A stretch of DNA of 64,000 nucleotides from NCBI RefSeq assembly GCF_016907655.1, contig NZ_JAFBCL010000001.1, forward strand, positions 310,001-374,000, read 5' to 3'. The DNA is from Saccharothrix algeriensis (GTDB lineage Bacteria > Actinomycetota > Actinomycetes > Mycobacteriales > Pseudonocardiaceae). The position numbers and the translations under genes are program-made. Positions 1 to 8,387 of the stretch are shown here, piece after piece. The notes beneath the pieces are model-generated. The model made no database searches and was not told the DNA's origin. It saw nothing but the letters and a program-made list of their open reading frames with translations. How positions within the stretch are numbered: position 1 is the first letter of the stretch; each line of letters begins with the position of its first letter.

Positions 1-361
1 GCTTGCGGGTGCCCAGGACGGGCGCGTCGACGAACGGCGTGCCACCGGCCAGCTCGGCGAGGCGCTCGGTGCCCTCCAGCCCGACGGTGCCGCTCTGCAC
101 CCACACCGCGCCGTCGGCCAGCGCCAGCCCGTCCATGACCGCGGCGGTGGAGTCGGCGTCGAACAGCACCGTCAGCACGACGTCCGCGGAGGCCACCGCC
201 TCCGCCGGGCTGTCGGCCACCACGGCGCCGTCCTGCGCCAGCGGCCGGGCCTTGTCCGCGCTGCGGTTCCACACCGCCACGGCCAGCCCCGCCCGCAGCA
301 GGCTGCGCGCCATGCCCGCGCCCATCATCCCGGTGCCCAGCACCGCCACCGACTTCACCAC
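1..361 (-). CDS. NAD(P)-dependent 6PGDH/3-hydroxyisobutyrate-dehydrogenase-like oxidoreductase, N-terminal part
   Basis: Only the first 120 residues are in the window; the gene runs off the left edge. They form a Rossmann domain: VAVLGTGMMGAGMARSL carries the GxGxxG nucleotide site, followed by VWNRS at the end of strand 2 and SADVVLTVLFD in the position of the 6-phosphogluconate/3-hydroxyisobutyrate dehydrogenase superfamily. The later GGTPFVDAPVLGT matches the substrate-site motif of that family (usually D-A-P-V-S-G). The start is GTG-GTG behind an AAGGGA site; no ATG is available. Substrate cannot be told from this part. Imine reductases of the same superfamily are an alternative. Confidence 0.85.
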   Translation of the reverse strand, partial: MVKSVAVLGTGMMGAGMARSLLRAGLAVAVWNRSADKARPLAQDGAVVADSPAEAVASADVVLTVLFDADSTAAVMDGLALADGAVWVQSGTVGLEGTERLAELAGGTPFVDAPVLGTRK

Positions 362-526
362 TGGTCGTCCCTTCGTCGAGTTGCCCGCAAATCTGCCACC
401 GCGGTGGTGCACCCGCATCTTTCGTCTTCACTGGTACGGAGCAATTCCGCGGCCACCCGAGCGGGTTCCGGCCGGCGCGGCCGGGCCGGCCCTACGGTGG
501 TCCGGACGCACGGTTCGGGGGGCGGT

Positions 527-1765
527 ATGGACGGGAAGCTCCGGGCAGCGGCAACGCGCCGGTCGCCGTCGAGACCCCGCGGGATCGCGCTGGCCGCCGG
601 CGGCCTGCTCGGCTCGGCGGCGGGCCTGGTCGCGATCGCCGCCGGGTGCTGGCAGGTGGTCGACCGGGGGGCGGGGCGGCACACCGCGTCGGCCCTGCTG
701 CTGGTGCTCCTGGGCGGCACGCTGGTCCACCGCGGCGCGCGGGCCCGCGTCCGCGGTCGGCGGCTGCTGGTCCCGGACGTGCCGGCGCCGCCGGACGACG
801 AGCTGTTCGTCCTGTACCTGCGGTCGCGCGACCCCCGCCCGGCGCCCGCCCGGCGGGTGGAGCCGGTCCGGCACGGGGTGGCCGCGCCGCTCCCGCTGCC
901 GCCCGGCCTCCTGGTGACCGGGCACAGCGCCGAGGAGCAGCTGTCCGCCGCCCTCGCGCACCTCGGGCCGGTGCTCGTGCCCGCCCGGCCGGGCGATCCC
1001 CCGCCGCCCGCCGGGACGCGGCGGCTGCGGCTGCCCGCCGAGGACCGGCGGCGGGCGGCGGAGCTGATGGCGCGCGCCCGACTGGTCGTGATCAGCCTGG
1101 GTCCCGGCGCCGTGGCGGACCTGCTCGACGCGGCGGCGGCCGTCCCACCCGAACGCCTGCTGCTGGTGGTCCCGTTGCGGCGCGGGGATTACGAGGAGTT
1201 CCGGGCCCGGCTCCGCGCGGTGTCGCCGGCCGGCGCGCCGCGGCTGCCCGAGCACCCCGCCTCGGCCGGGCACGACGACTGGGCCGAGCACGACAGGACC
1301 GGGCACGACGGTGCGATCCGGGGCGTGGTCTCGTTCGCCGCCGACTGGACGCCGACGTTCCGCCCGGTCCGCCCGACGGCCGTCCGCCACAGCCTGGCCA
1401 CGCCGCTGCGCCGCGCCCTGGCCCCGCCGCTCGACGGGCTCGCCGCCTACGAGGACGGGCTGCCCACCAGCGCCGAGGTGGCCCGGCGCGGGCGGCGCGG
1501 CGAGACCATCCAGGCGCTCGGGGCCTGCCTGGTGGTCTTCGCGCTGGTGCGGGTGGGGCTGCTGCTGTGGCGGCTGGCCCGGCGGGACTGGAACGCCGGC
1601 CCCGGCTGGTGCGAGCTGTACGTCGTCGTCCCCGCGCTGCTGGTCCTGCTGTGCGGCTGGGGCTCGGCGCGGATGGGGCGGCGGATCAGGCTGCGGGCCG
1701 TTCCGCCGCCGCGGCCGGTCGGCGGGTGGGCGCGGGACCGGCCGGCGCCGCCGCGGGGGGCGTGA
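527..1765 (+). CDS. Membrane protein with a central soluble domain, possibly TIR/nucleotide-fold-like
   Basis: The protein is 412 residues from the ATG at 527; the frame is open back to 404 but that stretch looks like non-coding arginine/glycine-rich sequence. Two hydrophobic segments lie near residues 20-70 and two more near the C-terminus (ALGACLVVFALVRVGLLLW and LYVVVPALLVLLCGW). Between them is a soluble domain with ELFVLYLRSRD, EEQLSAALAHLGPVLVPARP, ELMARARLVVISLGPGAV and PPERLLLVVPL. This alternating strand pattern recurs in uncharacterised actinobacterial membrane proteins that I recall, and looks like a Rossmann/TIR-like fold. No enzyme function can be assigned. It stands alone. Confidence 0.7.
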   Translation: MDGKLRAAATRRSPSRPRGIALAAGGLLGSAAGLVAIAAGCWQVVDRGAGRHTASALLLVLLGGTLVHRGARARVRGRRLLVPDVPAPPDDELFVLYLRSRDPRPAPARRVEPVRHGVAAPLPLPPGLLVTGHSAEEQLSAALAHLGPVLVPARPGDPPPPAGTRRLRLPAEDRRRAAELMARARLVVISLGPGAVADLLDAAAAVPPERLLLVVPLRRGDYEEFRARLRAVSPAGAPRLPEHPASAGHDDWAEHDRTGHDGAIRGVVSFAADWTPTFRPVRPTAVRHSLATPLRRALAPPLDGLAAYEDGLPTSAEVARRGRRGETIQALGACLVVFALVRVGLLLWRLARRDWNAGPGWCELYVVVPALLVLLCGWGSARMGRRIRLRAVPPPRPVGGWARDRPAPPRGA

Positions 1766-1907
1766 CGGCCCCGCGCGCGGCGAGGCGTCGGCCGCCGCCC
1801 GCGGTCACCGCGACGGCGACCGCGGGCGCACCTGCTCAGGCCACCTGCTCTTCAGGACGCCTGCTCTTCCGGGCGCCGGCGCGGCCGGCGGTCGGCTCGT
1901 GGACGCC

Positions 1908-2549
1908 TCAGCGCGCGACGGTGAAGCGGCGGCGCTCGTTCGCGGGCCGCTCGATCTCGTCGACCAGGGCGACCGCGTAGTCCTCGGCGCTGATCCAGCT
2001 CACGCCCTCGTCGTCGGCGACCACCTCGTCCAGGCCGGTGCGGTAGCGGCCGGTCCGCTCGCCGGGCTCGATGGTCACCGCCGGGCTCAGGGCGGTCCAG
2101 GCGACGTCCTGCACGCCGCGCAGGTACTCCAGCGCGTCGCCGTGCGAGTGCATGATCTGCAGCAGCCAGTCGGGCAGGCCGGGCTTGTCCCAGACCTGCG
2201 AGCCGTCGGCGGTGCGGAGGCTGCCCGCGCCGTTCACGACGATCAGGCGGGGCGCGCCGTCGACCTCGCGCAGCGCGGCGACCAGCGACCTGGCGGCCGG
2301 CGCGATGGTCGCCTGGTGGCCGGGGCCGTCGCCGCCGCCGACCGCGCTGACCACCACGTCGTGCCCGGCCAGCAGACCTGGCAGCGCCGCGGTGTCCAGC
2401 ACGTCGCCCGCCTTCGCGGTGACGTCGGCGCGGTCGAGCTTGGCCGGGTCGCGGACGATCGCCGTGACGGTGTGGCCGCGCCGCAGCGCCTCGTCGAGGA
2501 TCCGCGAGCCGATGGTGCCGCCGGCGCCGATGAGTGCGATGTGAGCCAT
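1908..2549 (-). CDS. NAD(P)H-binding reductase, atypical SDR (NmrA/SDR-a5-like)
   Basis: A 213-residue protein beginning MAHIALIGAGGTIGSRILDEA, the GxxGxxG nucleotide site of atypical short-chain dehydrogenases, with TAIVRDPAKL after strand 2 (an R that usually favours NADPH). Later come DVVVSAVGG and LIVVNGAGSL. There is no YxxxK pair, which is normal for this subfamily of flavin-reductase-like/NmrA proteins. It is transcribed away from the AraC gene at 2654 with a 104-base shared promoter region, so that regulator is a likely controller. Physiological substrate unknown. Confidence 0.85.
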   Translation of the reverse strand: MAHIALIGAGGTIGSRILDEALRRGHTVTAIVRDPAKLDRADVTAKAGDVLDTAALPGLLAGHDVVVSAVGGGDGPGHQATIAPAARSLVAALREVDGAPRLIVVNGAGSLRTADGSQVWDKPGLPDWLLQIMHSHGDALEYLRGVQDVAWTALSPAVTIEPGERTGRYRTGLDEVVADDEGVSWISAEDYAVALVDEIERPANERRRFTVAR

Positions 2550-2653
2550 GGCTGAACGAGTTCTCCAAAGTGGACGATGGACGCCACCCGGCGCCCCTGG
2601 TGCATAGTCAAGCCGCGCAAGGGCGAGCGGACGAGGTGCGGGGAGGACACGTC

Positions 2654-3502
2654 ATGGTGAAAAAGCGACACATCCCCGAGGTGCCCTACCGCAACCCGGC
2701 GGGCGCGCAGCTGGGCGTGGAGGTGCTGTCGCTGGAGGTGCTGCGCCGGCGCGCCGGCGGCGACGGGCACGACCTGACCCGCCCGCAGCGGCCGGGCTTC
2801 CACCTGCTGATGCTGGTGACCGCGGGCGCCGGGGTGCACACCGTGGACTTCACGCCCTACCGGCTGCGGCCGGGCAGCGCGGTGTGGGTGCGGCCCGGCC
2901 AGGTGCAGCAGTTCCAGCCGAGGTCCCGCGTGGAGGGGCCGCTGGTGCTGTTCCAGCCGGACTTCCCGCCGCCGGGCACGGCGGACCCGTTCGGGCCGAC
3001 GCACTGGCAGCTCACCGCGCAGGACCGGCTGCTGGCCGCGACCGCCGCCGAGCACCTCGCCCACGAGTACGCCGCGCTCACCCACGCGCCGGTCGCCGCC
3101 GCGAACCGGCTGCTGGCGCACCTGCTGGCCGCGCTGCTGCACCGGCTGTCGCTGGCGTCGGGCACCCGGGGACCCGCGCACAACGAGCCGTTCCTGCGGT
3201 TCCGGGAGGCCGTCGAGCGCGATTTCGCCACCACCCGCCAGGTCGCCGACTACGCCCACGCCCTGGGCTACTCGCCGCGCACGCTGGCCCGCGCCACGCG
3301 GGAGGCCGTCGGCATGGGCCCCAAGGAGTTCCTGGACCGCCGGACCGTGCTGGAGGCGCGGCGGCTGCTGGCGCACACCGACCTGCCCGCCGCCGCCGTC
3401 GGCGCGCGGCTGGGGTTCCCCGACCCGGCGAACTTCGCCAAGTACTTCCGCCACCGCACCGGGGTGACGCCCGGCGAGTTCCGGGCGAGCGTCGCGGGCT
3501 GA
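2654..3502 (+). CDS. AraC-family transcriptional regulator
   Basis: The 282-residue protein starts at the ATG behind GGGGAGGA. The N-terminal part is a cupin-like sensor (HLLMLVTAGAGVHTVDF ... LRPGSAVWVRPGQVQQF). The C-terminal 100 residues are a double helix-turn-helix of AraC type: VADYAHALGYSPRTLARATREAVGMGP then AAVGARLGFPDPANFAKYFRHRTGVTPGEFR, the usual signature ending. It faces the reductase gene at 2549 divergently and probably controls it and itself. Confidence 0.92.
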   Translation: MVKKRHIPEVPYRNPAGAQLGVEVLSLEVLRRRAGGDGHDLTRPQRPGFHLLMLVTAGAGVHTVDFTPYRLRPGSAVWVRPGQVQQFQPRSRVEGPLVLFQPDFPPPGTADPFGPTHWQLTAQDRLLAATAAEHLAHEYAALTHAPVAAANRLLAHLLAALLHRLSLASGTRGPAHNEPFLRFREAVERDFATTRQVADYAHALGYSPRTLARATREAVGMGPKEFLDRRTVLEARRLLAHTDLPAAAVGARLGFPDPANFAKYFRHRTGVTPGEFRASVAG

Positions 3503-3509
3503 CCGGCGC

Positions 3510-4142
3510 TCAGCCCGCGCGGTGGCGCAGCCCGGCCCGCAGGGCGCGCCGCGCCACCGGCCCGAGGTCGTGCACCACCTCCACCAGCACCGCCAGCCGG
3601 TCCAGCGCGTCCAGCGCGGTCCGCGCGCCCTCCGGGTCGACGCCCTCGAACAGCTCCAGCCCGACGAACCCGGCGCTGACCGCGCGGGCCAGGCCCGGCA
3701 CGTCCACCACGTCCGCCACCGGCGAGCCGGCCAGCAGCCGGCCCAGGGCCGCCTCGACCGGCTCGATCCACAGGTGCAGGGCGGCGGCCGTGGCGCGGGC
3801 CAGCTTCGGGTCGGCCTGCGCTCCGGCCAGCAGCTGGGCCAGCACCATGACGTTGCCCCGCTCGCGCTCCTCGGTGTGCAGGCGGCGGCCGAGGTCGAGC
3901 AGCTCGCGCAGCGACGCCACGTCGGCCAGGCGGGTGGTGAACCGCGCGACGCGCTCCTCGGTGCTCGCCACGCAGGCGGCCTCCAGCAGGTCGTGGACGC
4001 TGCCGAAGTGGTAGAAGACCAGGGCCTGGTTGACGCCCGCGGCGGCGGCGACCGCGCGGGCGGACACGCCGGTGATGCCGTGCTGCCGGATGGTCTCGAT
4101 CGCGCCGTCGATCAGTCGCTGTCGGGTGTCGGCCACGGCCAC
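3510..4142 (-). CDS. TetR-family transcriptional regulator
   Basis: The 210-residue protein has a TetR N-terminal helix-turn-helix: DTRQRLIDGAIETIRQHGIT, then VSARAVAAAAGVNQALVFYH, the typical recognition helix. The ligand domain is not informative. The GTG at 4142 overlaps the stop of the upstream membrane-protein gene as TAGTG, so the two are translationally coupled; a second GTG two codons on is possible. A TetR protein co-transcribed with its target usually represses the shared promoter. The two palindromes at 5845-5897 in front of the operon are the obvious binding sites. Confidence 0.93.
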   Translation of the reverse strand: MAVADTRQRLIDGAIETIRQHGITGVSARAVAAAAGVNQALVFYHFGSVHDLLEAACVASTEERVARFTTRLADVASLRELLDLGRRLHTEERERGNVMVLAQLLAGAQADPKLARATAAALHLWIEPVEAALGRLLAGSPVADVVDVPGLARAVSAGFVGLELFEGVDPEGARTALDALDRLAVLVEVVHDLGPVARRALRAGLRHRAG

Positions 4143-5716
4143 TACCGTAGGCGCGCGCACAGGTACGGTCGGGACAGGGCCAGCGCCGCGGCGGTGAGGG
4201 CCATGGCCGCGACGACCGGGGCCAAGTGGTGGAAGTCGGTGTAGTGGATCACGCCGTGCACCACCAGGGCGGGCGCGAAACCGCTCGCCGCCGCGAGGGC
4301 CAGCGTCCACCACACCCACGCCTCGCCGCGCCGCCAGCCCCACGCGCCCAGCAGCGTGACGGCGACGGCCGCCGAGCACAGCGCGCCGCCGAAACCCGCC
4401 CGGTCGTGGGCGATGAACGCGGGCAGCCGCGGGTTGGCCTCGGCGAGCGCGGCGGGCGTGGTGCCGAGGAATTCCAGGTCGCTGGGGACGAACACCGCGG
4501 TGAGCCCGACCACCGACACCACGACGCCGCCGACGAGCAGGCCGAGCCCGACCAGCACCACGAGCAACTGCCCGACCAGCGCCCTGCGCCGTTCCCGCTC
4601 GCCGCCCTCGGGCGGGGTGGTCCAGCAGGCGCCGGCCCCGCCCCGGCGGGCGGACAGCAGGAAGACCGGGAACAGCACCGCGGCGGCGGCCAGGTGCAGG
4701 GGTTCGGGGAAGCCGATCCCGAGCAGGTAGAGCAGGGTGGGGAAGCCGACCCAGCCCGACGCCAGGTAGGTCTCCCGCGCCCACGGCCACCCGCGGCGCA
4801 TCCCGCCGGCGGTCAGGCCGGCGTAGAGCACGCCGATGGACACCATGGCGCCCGCCAGCGTGATCCGGTCGTGGCGGAGGAAGCCGACCAGCCGGTGGTT
4901 GACGGCGTGCAGGCGCGCCACGTCCGCGCCCAGGAACTCCCGGTCGTACCAGAGCAGCACCGGCCCGAGCGTGATCAGCGCCGCGACCAGCCCGCCGGCC
5001 ACCATGCCCAGGCCCACCAGCAGCCCCCACCACCAGGCAGGCCGGCGGAGGCCGCGGCCGGGCGCGCGGGGCGGCGGCGTGGTGGGCGTGGCGGCCTCGG
5101 CCACCCGGGCGAACCACCCGGGACCGGCCTCGACCAGCGCGGACGGGGTGGCCAGCACGACGGCGTCCGGGTCGGCCAGCGCCCGCACCGCCGCGGCGAC
5201 GGACGGCGAGGTCGCGTAGACCACGCGCTCGGCGCACGGGCCGCCCGCCGCGTCGGGGGCCCCTCGCCCCACGAGGACCTCCCGGACGACGTCCCCCCGC
5301 GCCCCCCGGCGCACCAGCACCGGGACCCGCGCGCCGGCGACGGCGTCCCGGACGGCGTCCGGGATCGCATCCGGGGGCTCGGCCGCCACGCCCGCGCCGG
5401 CCCCCGGCGCGACGGCGTCCGGCGTCCCCGCCACCTCCACCACCCCCGCCCCGACCAGGGGCAGGGCCCGCACGGCGTCCCGCGCGAGGTCCGGCGGCAC
5501 CACCGCGCCCAGCCGGCTGCGCACCGGGACGCCGCCCACCCGGCCGGCCAGGTGCGCGGGCGGGCACCGGTGGCCCAGGGCGCGGGCGACGACCCGGCCG
5601 CCGCCGGGCAGCGCGCCGACCGCCGCGAGGGCGCGCAGCGCGAGCCGGTGCGACCGCCGCTCGCCCAGCAGCGCCGCCGCGAGCCCGCGCGCCGGGTGGT
5701 AGACCCAGTCAGGCAT
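4142..5716 (-). CDS. Polytopic membrane protein with a degenerate dihydroorotate-dehydrogenase-like N-terminal domain
   Basis: The protein is 524 residues from the ATG at 5716 (preceded by GGGGGG); the frame is open to a GTG at 5839. The first part reads like class 2 dihydroorotate dehydrogenase: PDWVYHPARGLAAALLGERR-SHRLALRALAAVGALPGG at the N-terminal helices, then VGGVPVRSRLGAVVPPDLA and PLVGAGVVEVAGTPDA where the enzyme has its core first strands. Flavin and catalytic motifs (lysine and N-x-S segments) are not recognisable and the barrel is too short. From about residue 240 there are eight or so membrane segments, including two repeats of the form TLGPVLLWYDREFLG / VGLTAVFVPSDLEFLG followed by N-P/HRL and AHDR. 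The repeated half suggests an internal duplication. Function unknown. Confidence 0.75.
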   Translation of the reverse strand: MPDWVYHPARGLAAALLGERRSHRLALRALAAVGALPGGGRVVARALGHRCPPAHLAGRVGGVPVRSRLGAVVPPDLARDAVRALPLVGAGVVEVAGTPDAVAPGAGAGVAAEPPDAIPDAVRDAVAGARVPVLVRRGARGDVVREVLVGRGAPDAAGGPCAERVVYATSPSVAAAVRALADPDAVVLATPSALVEAGPGWFARVAEAATPTTPPPRAPGRGLRRPAWWWGLLVGLGMVAGGLVAALITLGPVLLWYDREFLGADVARLHAVNHRLVGFLRHDRITLAGAMVSIGVLYAGLTAGGMRRGWPWARETYLASGWVGFPTLLYLLGIGFPEPLHLAAAAVLFPVFLLSARRGGAGACWTTPPEGGERERRRALVGQLLVVLVGLGLLVGGVVVSVVGLTAVFVPSDLEFLGTTPAALAEANPRLPAFIAHDRAGFGGALCSAAVAVTLLGAWGWRRGEAWVWWTLALAAASGFAPALVVHGVIHYTDFHHLAPVVAAMALTAAALALSRPYLCARLR

Positions 5717-5844
5717 CGGCCGACCCCCCGCCCCGGGCCGCCGCGCGCGGCGCGAGCCCCCACCGGCCCCATGGGCCCGGCGCGCCCGCGGCGACCGGCC
5801 CCCCGACCCCTCCACCGACCACCACGGCCACGTCGACACCCCCG

Positions 5845-5897
5845 TTTTGAGCGATCGCTCAAAACCGAGCCTAGCGCGGGGTTGAGCGATCGCTCAA
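5845..5897 (-). promoter_or_regulatory. Two palindromic TetR-type operators
   Basis: The 20-base stretch 5845-5864 is a perfect palindrome, TTTTGAGCGATCGCTCAAAA. A second copy of its core, TTGAGCGATCGCTCAA, is perfect over 5882-5897. Their centres are 35 bases apart. TTGAGC-N4-GCTCAA is a normal form for TetR operators, and a TetR gene is the last gene of the operon that starts just downstream on the minus strand. Binding is inferred. The sites lie between that operon and tynA, so tynA could also be affected. Confidence 0.8.
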
Positions 5898-6097
5898 GAG
5901 GTCGGCGGGAACACCCGCCGGCGGCGGGGCGCGGTGGGTCGTGGCGGGTGGAATCCGTTGGCGGGGCGGGATTCGGGTGGAATCCCACCGCCACCGGTGG
6001 GCCGATCCGGTCGACTTCCGCGGGAACGTGCGCCGGGGACCAAGTCCGGTTCGCCGCACGCCAAGACCGCGCGCACGCGCACGCGAATACTCGGGGC

Positions 6098-8002
6098 ATG
6101 ACCCTCAGCCCACACCCGCTCGACCCGTTCACAGCGGAGGAGATCACCCAGGTCAGGGATGTCCTCGTGGCCGCCGGGAAGGTCGGTGAGACCACCCGGT
6201 TCCCCAGTGTGCTGCCGGTGGAGCCGCCGAAGGAGGTCGTCCGCGCGCACCGGCCGGGCGACCCGGTGACCCGGCGGGCGCGGGCGGTGCTGCTGGACAC
6301 CGCGACCGGCGTCTCGGCGGAGGCCGTGGTGAACGCGACCGACCGCGTGCTGGAGTCCTACCGCGAGCTCAAGCCCCACGAGGACGGCCAGCCGGCCGTC
6401 CTGTTCGAGGAGTACGACCGCAGCGCGGACCTGGTGCGGGCCGACCCGCGCTGGCAGGCGGCGATGCGCCGGCGCGGCATCGAGGACTGGTCGCTGGCGT
6501 TCGTCGCGCCGCTGTCGCCCGGCCACTTCGACGAGCCGCTGCTGCACGGCCGCCGGGTGCTGCGGGCGCTGACGTTCCTGCGCGACCACGAGGACGACAG
6601 CCCGTGGGCGCACCCGGTCGAAGGTCTGCTGTGCGAGGTGGACCTGATCGCCAACGAGGTGCTGGCGGTGACCGACGAGGGCGACGTGCCGACGCCGACC
6701 GAGCACGGCAACTACTCCGGCGAGACGCCCCGCACCACGCTCAAGCCGATCACGATCACCCAGCCCGAGGGCGTCAGCTTCACCGTCGAGGGCGGCGAGG
6801 TGTCCTGGGAGGGCTGGAACTTCCGGATCGGCTTCAACGCCCGGGAGGGCCTGACGCTGCACCGGATCGGCTTCGGCGGCGACCCGGTGCTGTACCGGGC
6901 GTCGATGCCCGAGATGGTCGTGCCCTACGGCGACCCGGCGCCGTGGCGCAACTGGATCAGCTACTTCGACGCGGGCGAGTACCTGCTGGGCAAGAACGCC
7001 AACTCGCTGCGGCTGGGCTGCGACTGCCTGGGCGTCATCCACTACTTCGACGCCGTGGTGGCCGACGACCACGGCAAGCCGGTCGCCATCCCCCAGGCGA
7101 TCTGCATGCACGAAGAGGACTACGGCGTGCAGTGGAAGCACACCAACATCCTCAACGGCGCGTCGGACGTGCGGCGGTCGCGGCGGCTGGTGGTGTCGTC
7201 GTTCAGCACGATCGGCAACTACGACTACGGCTTCTTCTGGTACTTCTACCTCGACGGCACGATCGAGCTGGAGGCCAAGGCGACCGGCATCGTGTTCTGC
7301 GGCGCGGGCGGCGACTCCCCCCACGGCGCGGAGATCGCGCCCGGCCTGTCCGCCCCGGTGCACCAGCACCTGTTCTGCGCGCGGCTGGACACCGAGGTCG
7401 CGGGCGCGGCGAACACCGTCGACGAGGTCGACTTCGTCGGCGTCCCGACCGGGCCGGACAACCCGCGCGGCAACGCCTTCACCACGACCACCACCGTGCT
7501 GGAGCGCGAGTCGGCGGCGGCGCGCACCGCGGACCCGCTCAAGGGCCGCACGTGGATCGTGCGCAGTTCCGAGGGCGTGAACCGGCTGGGCAAGCCGCGC
7601 GCCTACCAGCTGGTGCCGCGGCCGGGCCCGACGCTGCTGGCCCAGCCCGACGCGACGGTCGCCGCGCGGGCCGCGTTCGCCACCAAGCACCTGTGGGTGA
7701 CGCGGTTCCACGAGGACGAGCGGTACCCGGCGGGCGAGTACCCCGACCAGCACCCCGGCGGCGCGGGGCTGCCGACGTGGACCGCGCAGGACCGGCCCCT
7801 GGTCGACGCCGACCTGGTCCTGTGGCACGTTTTCGGCCCCACCCACCTGCCCCGGCCGGAGGATTGGCCGGTCATGCCGGTCGACTACAGCGGATTCATG
7901 TTCAAACCGCTCGGATTCCTCGACCGCAATCCCACGCTGGACCTGCCGGATTTCTCGGCGTGCCGCCACTGCCCGCCCGGCGAATGCCGGTGCGCGCACT
8001 GA
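6098..8002 (+). CDS. tynA: Copper-containing primary amine oxidase
   Basis: This 634-residue protein has the full active site of the copper/topaquinone amine oxidases (family usually 630-660 residues). The cofactor tyrosine is Tyr375 in TIGNYDYG (family N-Y-[DE]-Y). The catalytic base is Asp291 in YFDAGEY. The copper ligands are His422 and His424 in VHQHLF and His583 in THLPRPEDWPVMP. It oxidises primary amines such as tyramine, phenylethylamine or dopamine to aldehyde, ammonia and hydrogen peroxide. No signal peptide is seen, as is common in actinobacteria, so it is probably cytoplasmic. It has its own terminator. The aldehyde dehydrogenase and homoprotocatechuate genes at 19-27 kb could take the product further. 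Confidence 0.97.
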   Translation: MTLSPHPLDPFTAEEITQVRDVLVAAGKVGETTRFPSVLPVEPPKEVVRAHRPGDPVTRRARAVLLDTATGVSAEAVVNATDRVLESYRELKPHEDGQPAVLFEEYDRSADLVRADPRWQAAMRRRGIEDWSLAFVAPLSPGHFDEPLLHGRRVLRALTFLRDHEDDSPWAHPVEGLLCEVDLIANEVLAVTDEGDVPTPTEHGNYSGETPRTTLKPITITQPEGVSFTVEGGEVSWEGWNFRIGFNAREGLTLHRIGFGGDPVLYRASMPEMVVPYGDPAPWRNWISYFDAGEYLLGKNANSLRLGCDCLGVIHYFDAVVADDHGKPVAIPQAICMHEEDYGVQWKHTNILNGASDVRRSRRLVVSSFSTIGNYDYGFFWYFYLDGTIELEAKATGIVFCGAGGDSPHGAEIAPGLSAPVHQHLFCARLDTEVAGAANTVDEVDFVGVPTGPDNPRGNAFTTTTTVLERESAAARTADPLKGRTWIVRSSEGVNRLGKPRAYQLVPRPGPTLLAQPDATVAARAAFATKHLWVTRFHEDERYPAGEYPDQHPGGAGLPTWTAQDRPLVDADLVLWHVFGPTHLPRPEDWPVMPVDYSGFMFKPLGFLDRNPTLDLPDFSACRHCPPGECRCAH

Positions 8003-8037
8003 ATCCCGAATGAGCCGCCGGCGTCCCGACCGGCCCC

Positions 8038-8072
8038 GAGCGCCCGATGCCCCGTGCCGGCATCGGGCGCTC
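8038..8072 (+). terminator. Terminator after tynA
   Basis: A perfect 14-base stem (GAGCGCCCGATGCC pairing with GGCATCGGGCGCTC) closes a 7-base loop, 36 bases after the tynA stop codon. There is no strong T run, which is usual in this kind of genome. Confidence 0.85.
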
Positions 8073-8387
8073 TGCCGTGCGCCCCACCGGGAACGACGGT
8101 GCATATGCACGGGCAGGACCGACCGGTGGCGCGGGCGTTACCGAATCGTGCACAACGGACCCCGCGGGCGATAGCCGTGGCGGTTTCCCGCGAATTGGGC
8201 CCGCGCCCCGCCCTGACCGGGTGAAAAGCGCCCGGCGGGCGGTCCGGGCGCCGGGCGCGGCGATCGCCGCGGAACGGACGCTCACATTCCCCACCAGGCA
8301 CTTCAGTATTTCTACGGACCGCCGGGGCGAGCGCCCGGTACCACTCTTGCCGAACCACCCCGGAAGATCGACAGGACGGTGGATTCG
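8073..8387. other. Non-coding stretch before the Liv-type transporter operon
   Basis: About 315 bases between the tynA terminator and the next start codon. Open frames here show no recognisable domain and have arginine/proline-rich composition, so I read it as the promoter region for the transporter operon. A lower-GC patch near 8300-8325 (CAGTATTTCTAC) is the best place for a promoter, but no clear -35/-10 pair could be fixed. Confidence 0.5.

Noticed and set aside
4226..6097. Open frame running into tynA for more than 600 codons upstream
   Set aside because: The upstream part is antisense to the membrane-protein gene and lacks any domain; the amine oxidase clearly starts at 6098.
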